In this document: positions 1 through 12,640 of the stretch, piece by piece
Layout of the letters: each line of letters opens with the position of its first letter
How positions within the stretch are numbered: position 1 is the stretch's first letter
From: Hypholoma sublateritium FD-334 SS-4
Lineage: Eukaryota; Basidiomycota; Agaricomycetes; Agaricales; Strophariaceae
Reading direction: 5' to 3'
DNA length: 64,000 nucleotides
NCBI GenBank assembly: GCA_000827495.1
Contig: KN817666.1
Location: 1 to 64,000, forward strand
Made by a program: the position numbers and the translations under genes
The notes under the pieces: model-generated
What the model was told of the DNA's origin: nothing
Databases searched by the model: none
The model's input: only the letters and a program-made list of their open reading frames with translations

Positions 1-407
1 GTGTAGGAGGGAATTGATGTCGGTATGCTATAGCAAAAGAAGATTGTAAGTAATAGGAATCTAGAGAGAATGGGCGACTCACAGGTGCCCTGGGGCAAAG
101 CATGATGGTTGAATGTAGAGATCTCATCTGCGTGGAGAGTCCTAGGCTGTTCCGAGGGCAGTGTCCAAATGTAATCTCTCAGGACTACCCATAGCTTGTC
201 CACAGAGGATTGGTTTTCANGCAAGGCAGCCGACAGAGTGGTCCGAATGGAGTGAGGCAGATGCTCTGGGGGCGAGCTGCTGCTGACTCGTTGATTCATT
301 TGGATGTAAGGTGTGCAGACCTGGGCGAATCNGATGAAAAGGAAGAGCTTCTCCAGTGGTAAGCTAGGCAGCTGCGAGACCTGCCTTAGAAGGTCTTGAA
401 GCTGCAT
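1..407 (-). CDS. CxC5-like KDZ-associated protein, N-terminal part (runs off the left edge)
   Basis: An open frame starts at the ATG at 405-407 and runs leftwards. Exon 1 (407-83) joins across a GT-AG intron (82-28) to an exon that continues to base 1, so only about 117 residues are present. The product begins MQLQDLLRQVSQLPSLPLEK, continues with a hydrophobic helix-like stretch, and reaches FPPT just before the edge. From memory of the family, agaricomycete proteins called CxC5-like cysteine cluster associated with KDZ transposases begin this way: a roughly 110-residue helical region followed by a YPP motif and then the cysteine cluster. The cysteine cluster itself would lie outside the window. 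Two ambiguous bases (about 220 and 332) fall in the exon. If right, KDZ-related sequence lies at this end as well as at 27-49 kb. It could be any fungal orphan with a similar helical N-terminus. Confidence 0.5.
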   Translation of the reverse strand, partial: MQLQDLLRQVSQLPSLPLEKLFLFIXFAQVCTPYIQMNQRVSSSSPPEHLPHSIRTTLSAALXENQSSVDKLWVVLRDYIWTLPSEQPRTLHADEISTFNHHALPQGTCESPILSRFLLLTIFFCYSIPTSIPSY

Positions 408-964
408 GTTAGAGCGAGGGAAGGGCAAGCTGTCGGCCTTACAGTATTATTATTCTATTTACCTTATCCAAGTTAATTCAACGCTATCTAATGTGCCGTG
501 CAATCTGCTAACTAAGCCGCGTTATCTGCTGAGCGGGGCCGTGAATTTGGCCGAGGTCGCAGGTCACAGGTCGCAGGTCATGCCTGTGGACGGGATGTTC
601 TCCATTGTGGTGCCCTAATTGGGTCCGAATCAGCGCGTCCACGGCGCGTCAAGGTTGCTCGTCACTTGCAACTTCCCGCATCAACTTGGCATCAACACTC
701 GAACTTCTCCCAATCGTGACCAGTTTGAACCATGGACTACATAGCAACACGGCGAAGACTATACATACACATAAACTTCCGATGGCGCCTCAAACTGCTC
801 AGGTCCATTAGATGACAGGGTACTTTGATGGCGCTAAATTTGAAAAGACCGGCGAGCAGTGTTCATGTTCTCGTACGATATTTGACCGCTCAGCCTCAGC
901 TTCTAAAAGCTGATATCCGCTGGGAGCCTTAGCTATCACTCAAACCCCCAAATTTCGAAACCCA
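408..964. other. Intergenic spacer between divergent genes
   Basis: This spacer separates the leftward gene at the edge from the rightward A1 dehydrogenase. Short open frames here lack family resemblance or splice support. A short direct repeat of the type gtcgcaggtcacaggtcgca occurs near 556-580. It probably contains the promoters of both flanking genes, but no specific site could be assigned. Confidence 0.5.
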
Positions 965-2329
965 ATGACTACCGCCACTGTTTCCCCAATGTCTGGCACT
1001 GAACGATATCTAGTGATTGGCGGCGCTGGGTTTCTTGGGTCCTACATCGCACAGGCCCTGGTCGACCGGGGAGAGAAGTACGTGGCAGTTTACGACCTCA
1101 ACAAGCCTGGAGAATCGGATATCATCGACGGGGTGCAGTATTTTTGCGGAGACATCTTGAACGAACAGCAGTTGCTGGCATGTTTGAAATCAGTAAGCAC
1201 GTTTCTATTCCACTTTACTTCCTCTGACAGTTCCCCAGACCTCTGCCACCGTTGTGTTTCATACGGTCTCTCCAGTACACGGCTTGCAAGAGTCTGTCTA
1301 TTATCGAATTAACGTAGAAGGAACGCGCACCATTCTTCTCGCTTGCGAAAAGTCACCAGTTAAAGCATTCGTATTCACCTCCAGTGCCTCAGTTGTGTCG
1401 ACGGGGCAAAACATAAGCGGGCTGAATGAAAAGCAGGTCACAATCCCTGATGGAAAATACGAGGCGTATACTTATACCAAGGGGCTCGCCGAGAAAATGG
1501 TCAGTTAGACTGTTGAATCAAAACCAACGACCTCATCCTTGATTTCTTTTTCAGAGTCTAGAACACAACGATCCCTATGGGATGAAGGTCGCTGCTCTCA
1601 GACCTTGTGGTATGATCGGGTGAGGCAATCAAACCCATCAGACTACGTCCTAACACTGACATGTTTCCGCAGCCCCCGAGACCGTCAAGCGATGTGGCGC
1701 TTGGCCGAAACGTATCAGAAAAATCAGCACAAATACCAGATGGGCGACAATACCAACCTCGTGGACTACTCCTACGTGGGGAATGTCGCCGATGCGCATC
1801 TCCTCGCAGCGGACCGTCTTGCTGGGTCTGCGTCATCATCCAACGCCGTGGCCGGCCAGGTGTTCTTCATCACTGATGGGAAGCCCAGACCATATTGGGA
1901 CTTTCCGCGGATGGCCTTCAAACTGCTGGGCGACGATGGGAAGGGAATAACTACCCTTCCGTATGTTCTCTGCGTATTCATGGCCTTCCTGTCAGAGGTG
2001 GCGGCGAAGCTATTCGGCGGACCCCCTAGTTTTCCGATGTTTATTGTGAAACTAGCGACGCTGGAGCAATATTTCAATATCGACAAGGTCAGTATATTGT
2101 GGCACTATCATTGGAATTGTTATTCAAGGGCGCGATACTAGGCACGGACCTTGCTTGGGTATGAACCTCGTGTATCTTTCGAGGAAGGTGTACGCATGAT
2201 GGTCGAAGTAGGTTTCTCACCCTCGAAATAAGCTGATTAAAGCTAATTCGCGTATTTTAGTGGTGGAAAAAACAGGGCGAACGCGAACACATCGAAATGC
2301 TTGAATCAAAGCGGCGTCTTCGCCGCTGA
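965..2329 (+). CDS. NAD(P)-dependent 3-beta-hydroxysteroid / C-4 sterol dehydrogenase-like protein (copy A1)
   Basis: Six exons (965-1192, 1239-1499, 1555-1619, 1673-2087, 2142-2207, 2261-2329) join in frame to a 367-residue protein. Residues about 17-27 carry the Rossmann dinucleotide motif GGAGFLGS after a YLVI beta strand. FHTVSP and the catalytic pair Y-x3-K in AYTYTKG follow, as in extended SDRs of the 3-beta-HSD/ERG26 family, which oxidise the 3-hydroxyl of sterol-type substrates with NAD(P). The C-terminal half keeps the NLVDYSYVGNVADAH segment typical of the family. A near-identical exon plan is repeated in A2 just downstream, so the two are tandem paralogues. Because there are two adjacent copies beside other oxidoreductases, a specialised role is more likely than the single housekeeping ERG26, but the substrate cannot be read from sequence. 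Confidence 0.88.
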
Positions 2330-2727
2330 AAACAGGCAATCGGGATGGCGGCGGCTCTAGATTATCAAGTCAGCCAGCACAATTTGCCATACAGGTTATG
2401 TAACAATATAAATTGATAAACGTTGCATGCCACGTCGAGTGATTGGGAATAATAATCCGCAGTCTTTTAGTTTTAGGATCAAACGCTCGTATACCTTCAA
2501 ATCCGATTCGAATTATACCTTTCGACAAGCCCAGCATCAGCTTCGCGGTTCTCGAAGCCGTTCTATTTGTCGTGCTCGTGCTGCACTACAATCGTACATC
2601 TCATGGTGGCGTATGATTAATTAATTCCTAATACTCACTACTTATAGCATGATGCGGCACACTTCATCCACTCAATAGTTGCGCGTTTCTTTCTTCTCTC
2701 ATCGCTGTAACATCCCATTCAACCTCT
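2330..2727. other. Spacer between tandem A1 and A2 genes
   Basis: About 400 bp separates the stop of A1 from the start of A2. It includes AT-rich sequence and probably both the A1 terminator and the A2 promoter. The open frame at 2427-2624 has no family features and is not supported as a gene. Confidence 0.5.
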
Positions 2728-4128
2728 ATGGTACAGTCTTCAGATTCCAAGGAGCGCTACCTAGTAATTGGTGGTGCTGGATTTCTGGGGTCTTATATTG
2801 TTCAGGCACTGATTGACCGCGGCGAGCCGTCAGTTGCGGTATTTGGCGGTCGCTTGCCCATTCCAGCAGAGACCATACGGAACGTTGTCTACTACCCCGG
2901 AGATATCCAGGACGAGGCCCAGCTATGTGACTGTCTGGTGCAGGTATGCATTCTAGTTTGCTTTTTTCATGAATGGCACCGCTGATGATTGTGACCAACC
3001 TGTTTCTAGGTGTCGCCGAGCGTCGTCTTTCACACCGTGTCTCCTTCCGTTAAGAACAAAGGCCTCAAAGAGGCGGCTTACTATGACGTCAACGTCGGTG
3101 GTACGCGCATTATTTTGAACTCCTGTCAGAGAGCGGGAGTCAAGGTTCTCGTATATACATCAAGCACCTCCGTGGTTTGGTCTGGGCAAAATATCAGTGG
3201 ACTCGATGAAGACGAAGCGCCTATTCCGGATGCGCCCTATTCGAAATACGCGCATTCAAAGGCTTTAGCGGAGAAAATGGCAAGCCCTCCCCTTTAATCC
3301 CACAGTACATCATAATCTGTTTTATCCACGCAGGTTCTCGCGGAAAATGGTACAAAAGGCATGAAGACAGTTGCACTTCGTCCTCCTGGAATGGTGGGGT
3401 ACGTTCAAGTTATGTTGGCCATGAAAAACGTAAAAGATGCTGACTGTGTATTTTCACTAGCCCCCGAGATCGACTTTCAATGTGGCGCTTGGTCCAGACT
3501 TACGAAAAGCGACAACATAAATACCAAATGGGGGACAACACCAACCTGGTCGACTACAGTTACGCTGGCAACATCGCCGACGCGCACCTCCTAGCTGCCG
3601 ACAGCATGATAGCCAATGCCAGTCCTGACCAGCCTGACCTCGTGTCCGGGGAGGCGTTCTTCTTGAGCGATGGCGTACCCAGGCCATACTGGGACTTCCC
3701 CCGGCTCGTGTGGAGGCACCTTGGAGATGACGGCGAGGGCTTCGTCTCCCTTCCACGATGGATTTGTTATGTTCTAGCCTTCCTCTCGGAGATTTACGCG
3801 AAATTGGTGAACAAACCTCCTGCGTTCCCTCGTTTCGCCATTGATTTTGCTACGCGAGAGCAATGGTATTCCATAGACAAGGTCAGGAATTGTGCATAAG
3901 ATACTATACTACAAACCATTTACTGGCGGGNATTTTTTGTCGTGTCAAGGCTCGGAAGTTGCTGGGGTATGAACCACGCGTATCATTCGAGGACGGTTTG
4001 CAAATGATGGTGAAGGTAAATGTCGATCATGCATATTGTCCTATAGTAAAGCTGAATTAGCGTAGTGGTGGAAAGAAAAGGGCGCAGCGCAGTATCATGC
4101 ACGGACCAAATCCAAAAAGACACAGTAG
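2728..4128 (+). CDS. NAD(P)-dependent 3-beta-hydroxysteroid / C-4 sterol dehydrogenase-like protein (copy A2)
   Basis: Six exons (2728-2943, 3010-3279, 3334-3398, 3461-3881, 3950-4015, 4066-4128) give 366 residues with the same intron positions as A1. The motif GGAGFLGS is near the N-terminus, FHTVSPS follows, and the catalytic Y-x3-K is in YAHSKALAE. The segment MGDNTNLVDYSYAGNIADAH is almost identical to A1. Intron 2 appears to use a GC donor (ATG/GCAAGC). The stop codon lies only 10 bp from the stop codon of the convergent B1 gene, so their 3' ends must overlap or abut. One ambiguous base (3931) falls in an intron. Family membership is clear, but the substrate is unknown. Confidence 0.88.
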
Positions 4129-4138
4129 CATAGTATCC

Positions 4139-5162
4139 CTAGATCGACTTTGTTACCTTCATCGAATGTTCCCACAGAAGTCTCTGCCCATCTTTCGCCC
4201 GCGGAAATCCCTTCATGCCAATATCATCGCCATATTTACTGAAGCGATTCAAACCCTTCTTGGCAGAAAGCAATCCAAATAACATGTACTCTGCATTGTG
4301 TTCCGGTGGTATGGTGAACCCCCATATAAACGGGGCAAAGACGATCGACAAGAAAGTGGTCAATTTGCCAGGGCCGAACATCGTGCCGTTGAAGACGAAG
4401 CCAGGGTAGATGTGAGAGAAAGCAATTTCTGGATCCTGACGAGCAAACTCCTGCAGAAGTCGAAGTTGTCAACCCAAACTTCAAAATGTCTTGTGAAGAA
4501 CCTACGGCGACCATCAAATCATTGAAAGCCCCAGTTTGAATGCCCGCCTTCATAAAGCCATACGTCTTCTTTAGCGCAAGGTCCTCAAGATCGGCCTCAA
4601 AGGGTAACCCAGCGCTTAACACACAAAGCACACTAGTGATTTCCCCCATCGCCGCTGCATTTCGCAGCAGAGGTAGTAGATCCTTGGTCAACGCAAACCT
4701 GTTGTAGTAGCGGACCGCCATCATGTCGTCGATACCATCCTCCGTCTCCTGGCGCCCACCGCGGAAGCGGTCAAAACCTGCACAGTGCACGAGAAAGTTG
4801 ATTTTTGGCAGCCGTGCCAGCAACTCAGCGGCGAGTGCGTGAACGTTCTTCATGATCATGATGTCGCAAATCATGACCTCGTACTTCGACTCAGGTACAG
4901 TGGGGAGGCCCGCGATGATCTTCTCGCCGGCAGCGCGGTTGCGGCCGATGATTACGACGTGAAGGCGCCCCTTGAGGTGGTGCGCCAGCGCTTCGACCAT
5001 GGCCTGGCCGATGCCTGCGGTGCCCCCAGTGACAACCATCACGGGCATGTATTCCGGGTTAAAGGCGGCGTTGGCCTCTCGAGCGGCTGCGAAGCTAGGT
5101 GGCATGACTCGGATATCTGGAGTTTTCGATGGCGCAGAGCCTCCGAGTCCTTGAACTGCCAA
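4139..5162 (-). CDS. Atypical short-chain dehydrogenase/reductase (copy B1)
   Basis: Two exons (5162-4506 and 4450-4139, intron GT-AG of 55 bp) give 322 residues. A fungal SDR pattern is visible: VVTGGTAGIGQAM cofactor-binding loop, VIIGRNRAAG after the second strand, FLVHCAG in place of NNAG, and LSAG carrying the candidate catalytic serine. The usual YxxxK is not in its classical place. YYNRFALTK lies before the serine instead, as I recall for a basidiomycete SDR subfamily often labelled NmrA-like or retinol-dehydrogenase-like. The second exon contains SHIYPGFVFNG and ends in VTKSI. The downstream methionine in MPPSF (about 5105) is an alternative start that matches copy B2 better. The gene is convergent with A2. 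Function is NAD(P)-linked redox on an unknown small molecule. Confidence 0.82.
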
Positions 5163-5494
5163 TAGTTTTGATAGCTTCCAAATTAAAATGTAGAACTGGA
5201 TCCTCTGAGGCTCGAAGCCTGTGGGGCAGAAATGTTTGATAGGAAGTGAAAGTCGCCCCTAGCCATTTAAGAATGTTACGCGTCCAATACGACCAGTGAC
5301 GAAGAGGCTCGGCAACAGGGTCGTGTTTGGATTTGACTTGCCGGTGTTGCGGCTTGCTCCGAAAGTGGATGCTTCCCATCCAGTGTTCACGACAGACTCC
5401 AACAAGACTCCAAACCAGTCGGGTGGGTGTCAGCTAATTCTTTCGAGGATCGCAGCTAACGCCCACAACCGACCGGTACAACTTGTCTTGGGTC
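5163..5494. other. Upstream region of B1
   Basis: This region lies 5' of the leftward B1 gene and next to the decayed A-gene fragment. Weak similarity to the region upstream of B2 (about 6700-6850) is visible, for example the words around ttaagaatgtt and cgcgtccaatgcgacca. That suggests both B promoters were copied in the duplication. No gene is seen. Confidence 0.45.
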
Positions 5495-5687
5495 AGAAAT
5501 TATGCATATAAAACACTACAAACTTCGAATTACTGGATTTTTTTTCGATGTCACTGAGATCAGGAAGCTCGATCACGCATATCGTCCCATGGCAAAGCTA
5601 AATTATCGTAGTGGCAGAGGGAAGAAAAGGGCGCGGCGGTGCAGTATCATGCACAGATTGAGTCCAAAAAGGCGAACTACAGTGCCC
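5495..5687 (+). pseudogene. Decayed 3' fragment of a third A-type dehydrogenase gene
   Basis: This stretch aligns by eye with the last part of A2 (about 3881-4138). It keeps intron-like sequence with ATTATGCATA and CACTACAAAC. It then skips the exon that in A2 encodes ARKLLGYEPRVS, and resumes with ATCACGCATATCGTCC, the acceptor TCGTAG, and a last exon equivalent to A2's WWKEKG terminal segment. The stop and spacing into the convergent B2 gene mirror the A2-B1 junction. No complete coding sequence remains. It is evidence that an A-B convergent pair was duplicated and that the A member of one copy was deleted. Confidence 0.7.
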
Positions 5688-6665
5688 CTAGCTCGACTTC
5701 GTCACCTCCATCGAGTGTTCCCAGAGTAGCTTCTGCCCATCCTTCGTCTGCGGAAAACTCTTCATGCCAATAGCATCGCCATATTTACCAAAGCGGTTCA
5801 AGCCCTTCTTGGCGGAGAGCATTCCGAATAACATGTACTCCGCGTTGTGTTTTGGCGGAATCGTGAAACCCCATATCAACGGGCCAAAGAAGATTGACAA
5901 GAAAGTTGTCATTTTCCCGGGGCCAAACATTGTGCCGTTGAAGACGAAGCCAGGGTAGATATGGGAGAACGCAATTTCTGGGTTCTGGCGAGCGAACTCC
6001 TGTAAAAGTTGAAGTTGTTCAGCTCAAACGTCAACATGTGTTTCCAAAGGCGGTGAAGAACTCACGGCAATCATCAAATCATTGTAAGCACCAGTTTGCG
6101 TAGCCGCCTTCATAAAGGTGTACGTTTTCTTCAGTCCAAGGTCCTCAAGGTCGACTTTAGGTGGCAATTGGCCGGCGCTTAACACAGAGAGCACGTTGGT
6201 GGCCTCCCCCTTAGCCGCTGCAATTTGCAGCAGAGGTAGGAGATCCTTGGTCAACGCAAACCTGTTGTAGTAGCGGATCGCCATCATGTCGTCGATACCA
6301 TCCTCCGTCTCCTGGCGCCCACCGCGAAAGCGCACAAAGCCAGCAGAGTGCACGAGAAAGTTGATTTTTGGCAGCCGTGCCAGCAGTTCCGCGGTGAGCG
6401 CATGAATACTCTTCATGATCGTGACGTCGCACACCATGACCTCGTACTTCGACTCGGGCGCGGAGGGGAGGCCTGCGATGACCTTCTCGCCGGCAGCGCG
6501 GTTGCGGCCGACGATCACGACGTGAAGGCGTCCCTTGAGGTGATGCGCCAGCGCTTCGACCATGGCCTGGCCGATGCCTGCTGTGCCGCCGGTGACGACA
6601 ATTACAGGTACGTATTCCGGGTTGAAGGTGGCGTTGGCCTCTCGAGCGGCTGCGAAGCTGGGCAT
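5688..6665 (-). CDS. Atypical short-chain dehydrogenase/reductase (copy B2)
   Basis: Two exons (6665-6066 and 5999-5688) give 303 residues, closely matching B1 along the whole length with the intron in the same place. Motifs are VVTGGTAGIGQAM, VIVGRNRAAG, FLVHSAG, LSVLSAG and YYNRFALTK. The C-terminus ends in VTKSS. Compared with B1, the protein starts directly at MPSF. The reading frame is intact, so both copies may be expressed. Substitutions are spread along the protein rather than clustered, which suggests the duplication is not extremely recent. The downstream neighbour is the fragment of an A-type gene, repeating the A2-B1 layout. Confidence 0.84.
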
Positions 6666-7061
6666 GATATCTGGAGTTTTCGATTGCGCAGACTCGGAGG
6701 TGGTTTTGGTACGGAATGTGAGAGTCTCTGATGCTCGCAGGCTATGGGGCTGAATTGCTTGATAGACATCTGAAGTCGTCTCTGGTCATTTAAGTATGTT
6801 TCGCGTCCAATGCGACCACGAAGAATAACATACCAACAGTGGTCGTGTTTGGATTTGATTTGGATCCATCCAAGTTCCATCACCTGGAAGGCTTGCCGAC
6901 ATCCGGAAGGAAGCCCTTCCGAATTTGTGTGGGGCTTAAATAAGTACACTTGCAGTCAAAGTGTATGCCAGTCATTGACACAAACGGATGTGTCGCGATT
7001 TCTTCATGAAAACAGAATTGGATGTCCGCCGTGCAACTGCCGAACTCCAACTGGTGCGGTA
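6666..7061. other. Upstream region of B2
   Basis: This is non-coding sequence 5' of B2. Several short open frames overlap it on both strands, but none has family features. Partial similarity to the upstream region of B1 is visible near 6780-6850. It ends at the left terminus of the MITE. Confidence 0.45.
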
Positions 7062-7378
7062 CAGTGCTTTGCAAATGAAACTGCCAACCGAATTTCGCGA
7101 ACGACGCTGACAAATCTGATGGGATCTATCGGCAGATTCGGCTGGCAAGTCTCGCACTGTGGGTGTTCGCATTCGCGATGCCAATGAGGCCCCATTTTTT
7201 TCTCTTTGACTTAAAAAGATACTCAATCCCAATATTAGCTCAATTGCGGGCATATGAAGGGCACGGGGAGGAGGTTTGGAAAGGGAGATGGTTCGGCGGA
7301 GAGCTGCCGTTGATGGGTACACANGGCCAAATAGATTTTCACGGAAAATCGGTTGGCAGTTTCATATGCAAAGCACTG
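7062..7378. mobile_element. MITE, 317 bp, with terminal inverted repeats and TA target duplication
   Basis: The left end reads CAGTGCTTTGCAAATGAAAC followed by TGCCAACCGA. The right end is its reverse complement with one or two mismatches over about 30 bp (7346-7378). Both termini are directly flanked by TA (7060-7061 and 7379-7380), the target duplication expected for Tc1/mariner-type transposition. No transposase is encoded, so it is a non-autonomous element. It contains one ambiguous base (7324). Confidence 0.8.
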
Positions 7379-7554
7379 TAATATGTCAATGACATGGGAC
7401 TTCAGCTTCAGAGATTCAGAGGTTCAGAAGCTGCTCATTTTAAGAGGTTTTAGGCCAATGTGAAGTTGTGAACGTCACGTATGTATTACTATTACAACAA
7501 AAGTATGCAGTTCATTTAATTCACGCCCATCTAACATGTCGAGTACTTACTGGC
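7379..7554. other. Short spacer downstream of the classical SDR gene
   Basis: AT-rich sequence lies between the MITE and the stop codon of the leftward SDR gene and probably includes its 3' untranslated region. Confidence 0.4.
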
Positions 7555-8754
7555 TCAAGGAACCTCCTTCGAAAGTGTATCTTCAGAGGGAGCGTCGAAA
7601 CTGACGCCTCTCGCGACATCTTCCCAGTCATTGAGCGTGTTAATCACCCTCGAGCACTTGTTCCTCACGTTCACCTCCGCGTCTTCGCCGAGTACGAGGT
7701 ATGAAGGCCACGGGCGGCTTTTCGCCATCCCCTCACCTCGAACTACATCTGCAATAGCCGCGGCAGCTTTATCGGGATCCCCTTTCTCCGACCCCGGAAC
7801 AGACGTAAACCGTTTCACACTGGCTACCCGAAGCTCGTCATATGCAGGGATGGGGTTTTCCAGGAAGTAGGGTTGCCCATATATACCCTCTGTGCGGAAG
7901 CTGCCTGGCTGGACTAGCAGGACCTTGATGTCGAATGGTGCGAGTTCGCTCATCAAAGTCTCCGACATGGCTGAGTGTGAACCAAGATGTGAGATCCAGT
8001 AGAGACTCGCTGAGCACCATGGTTCTTACCGTGAACCGCTGCTTTCGAGGCGGCATAATGACCAAGTCCCTGAATACGGAAGTAAGAATCTAGATTATTT
8101 GCACGCGTCAGATGTAGTCTTACCACTACTTCAGCCGTCCAAGCGGATCTGCTCCCAATGACGACGACACGCGCCTCTCGACTTTTCCTCAAATACGGTA
8201 GAGCTGCTGTGGTCACGTCCAGCAGGCCAAACACGTTGGTCTCAAATTGACGCCGCAATAATTTGGTCCTAGATATGACGTTGCTTTAGTCGCTAAGATC
8301 AGAGTAAAATTCGCGTAGATAACGCACCCGCCCTCTTCTATGAGTCCAGGAAGACCATACCCTGAATATCCTATTGTTTGTGCTCGTCCCAGAGATCTGA
8401 ACACAGATTGCGCACCTGCGTTATTCACGAGGACGTCTAGCCCACCCCAGAACGCCGCCATGGCATCGATCTTCAGTTTAACCTCCTCCTCACCCTCAGT
8501 CACGTCCAGAACCGCTATCCTCAATCGCGCGCGATCTTCTTGATTGAGCTCCGACTGCAGTTCCTCGAGCCTGGAGACAGAACGTCCAGTGGCGATTACG
8601 CGATCGCCCCTCGCAATAACAACCTTCGCAAGACGCTTCCCGAATCCTGATGATGCCCCTTTAGAAGGCTAATTCAATTGTGGTGCAGCTCGAGAATTAG
8701 GCTATAGACAATACCTGTGATCAACCAAACTCTATCTCGTGCGATGATAGACAT
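7555..8754 (-). CDS. Classical short-chain dehydrogenase/reductase
   Basis: The gene starts with MSIIARDRVWLIT at 8754. After an intron it continues with GGASSGFGKRLAKV, the TGxxxGxG cofactor motif. Further segments are VLDVTEG, LVNNAGAQS (the conserved NNAG), FGLLDVTTAALPYLR, VVVIGSRS with the catalytic serine, and YAASKAAVHG with the catalytic YxxxK after another intron. The last exon (about 7968-7555) carries VQPGSFRTEG and ends in LSKEVP. Four or five exons are needed, and exact joins near 8300-8340 and 7970-8040 are uncertain. The order of motifs is that of a classical NADP-type SDR such as fungal oxidoreductases acting on ketones or alcohols. It lies between the B2 SDR and the GH1 gene and is transcribed in the same direction as both. 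Confidence 0.82.
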
Positions 8755-9420
8755 GATGTTTGATATCTGCAGTAATTGCTTCCGGAAAGGTGTGGTTTGG
8801 GAAAGGGCACGTAGAATAAACCGATAAATCAGTTCCAGTCAAGTTGCGCACAGCCAACGATAAGTGCTTCATTTCCTTCTGACTGTACTTATACCAAACT
8901 TATACGGGGAAAGATGACATGATAATTTGACAGGAGTGGGAAGTCGGCTTAGTCAGTATCATGCTGACGGGCTGACGCGGCGATTCCACTCAGACTGTGC
9001 ATTCGCTCTTTCCCTCCAACTTCATCCTACACTACCGAGCCTCCAAACGATTAATATTGCCTTGATCTCATTTACTCATGCTGTAACAAACATTTGACCC
9101 TCAGCATTCAGCAGCCAAGCCAGTGCAAGGCTCAGCCGCTGTAGCTCAATGCCACGTCTTGTCATCATCTTGGAAGGAGGCGACAACTGGCGACAATTCA
9201 AATTGATGCACCTTTTTGGCCAAGGGGTTTCTTTTTCTGACTGATACAAACCCGACTGCCGACAAACACATGGTCGACAACAGGCGTTATTCCTTTATGA
9301 GAGGCTTCACTGGGCATGATGTTTGTATTTCCAATATTCGTTATTGACACCCCCGTTCGCCACCAAGGAGAAAATCCTTCACGACAATACTTGCTCGACG
9401 AGACCCGCCGATACCGAAAT
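8755..9420. other. Intergenic spacer between GH1 and SDR genes
   Basis: No open frame with coding features was found. The sequence should include the promoter of the leftward SDR gene and the 3' untranslated region of the GH1 gene. Nothing repetitive stands out. Confidence 0.45.
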
Positions 9421-12239
<2,819 letters not shown>

Positions 12240-12640
12240 TGTCGGTCGTGCTCCGAGTGGGTGAGAATTCTATCGCAAATAGCTAGTCTGAATACGAGGA
12301 AGAGGATAGCTTGAGGACTCACCAAATTTCTTGTATTTAAGCTAAACGAACATAGTATTCAATTTGTCGTTCAGTTGCGATTCTCAGAAGCCATCCCGGT
12401 CCACTTGGAATTTCAGAATCCAGTCCAGGTGATCAAATCGAATGAACTCGGACCGTGGAAGGATTTTTGAGTGCACATGAAGTCAAAGAGAAGCGGCATA
12501 AATGCGTGCGGTGGCGATCACATTGCCCTACAGCCTGATAAAAGAAGGCCCAGCTGGAATAAATTATAGCTACTCATACATGAGGTTCACAGTATCCCGG
12601 AGACTGAATGTGAACAACGGCGTGTGTGATTTGGAAGAAT
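12240..12640. other. Spacer between GH1 and flavin monooxygenase genes
   Basis: This contains the putative GH1 promoter on the minus strand and the 3' region of the monooxygenase gene. No supported gene was seen. Confidence 0.45.
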
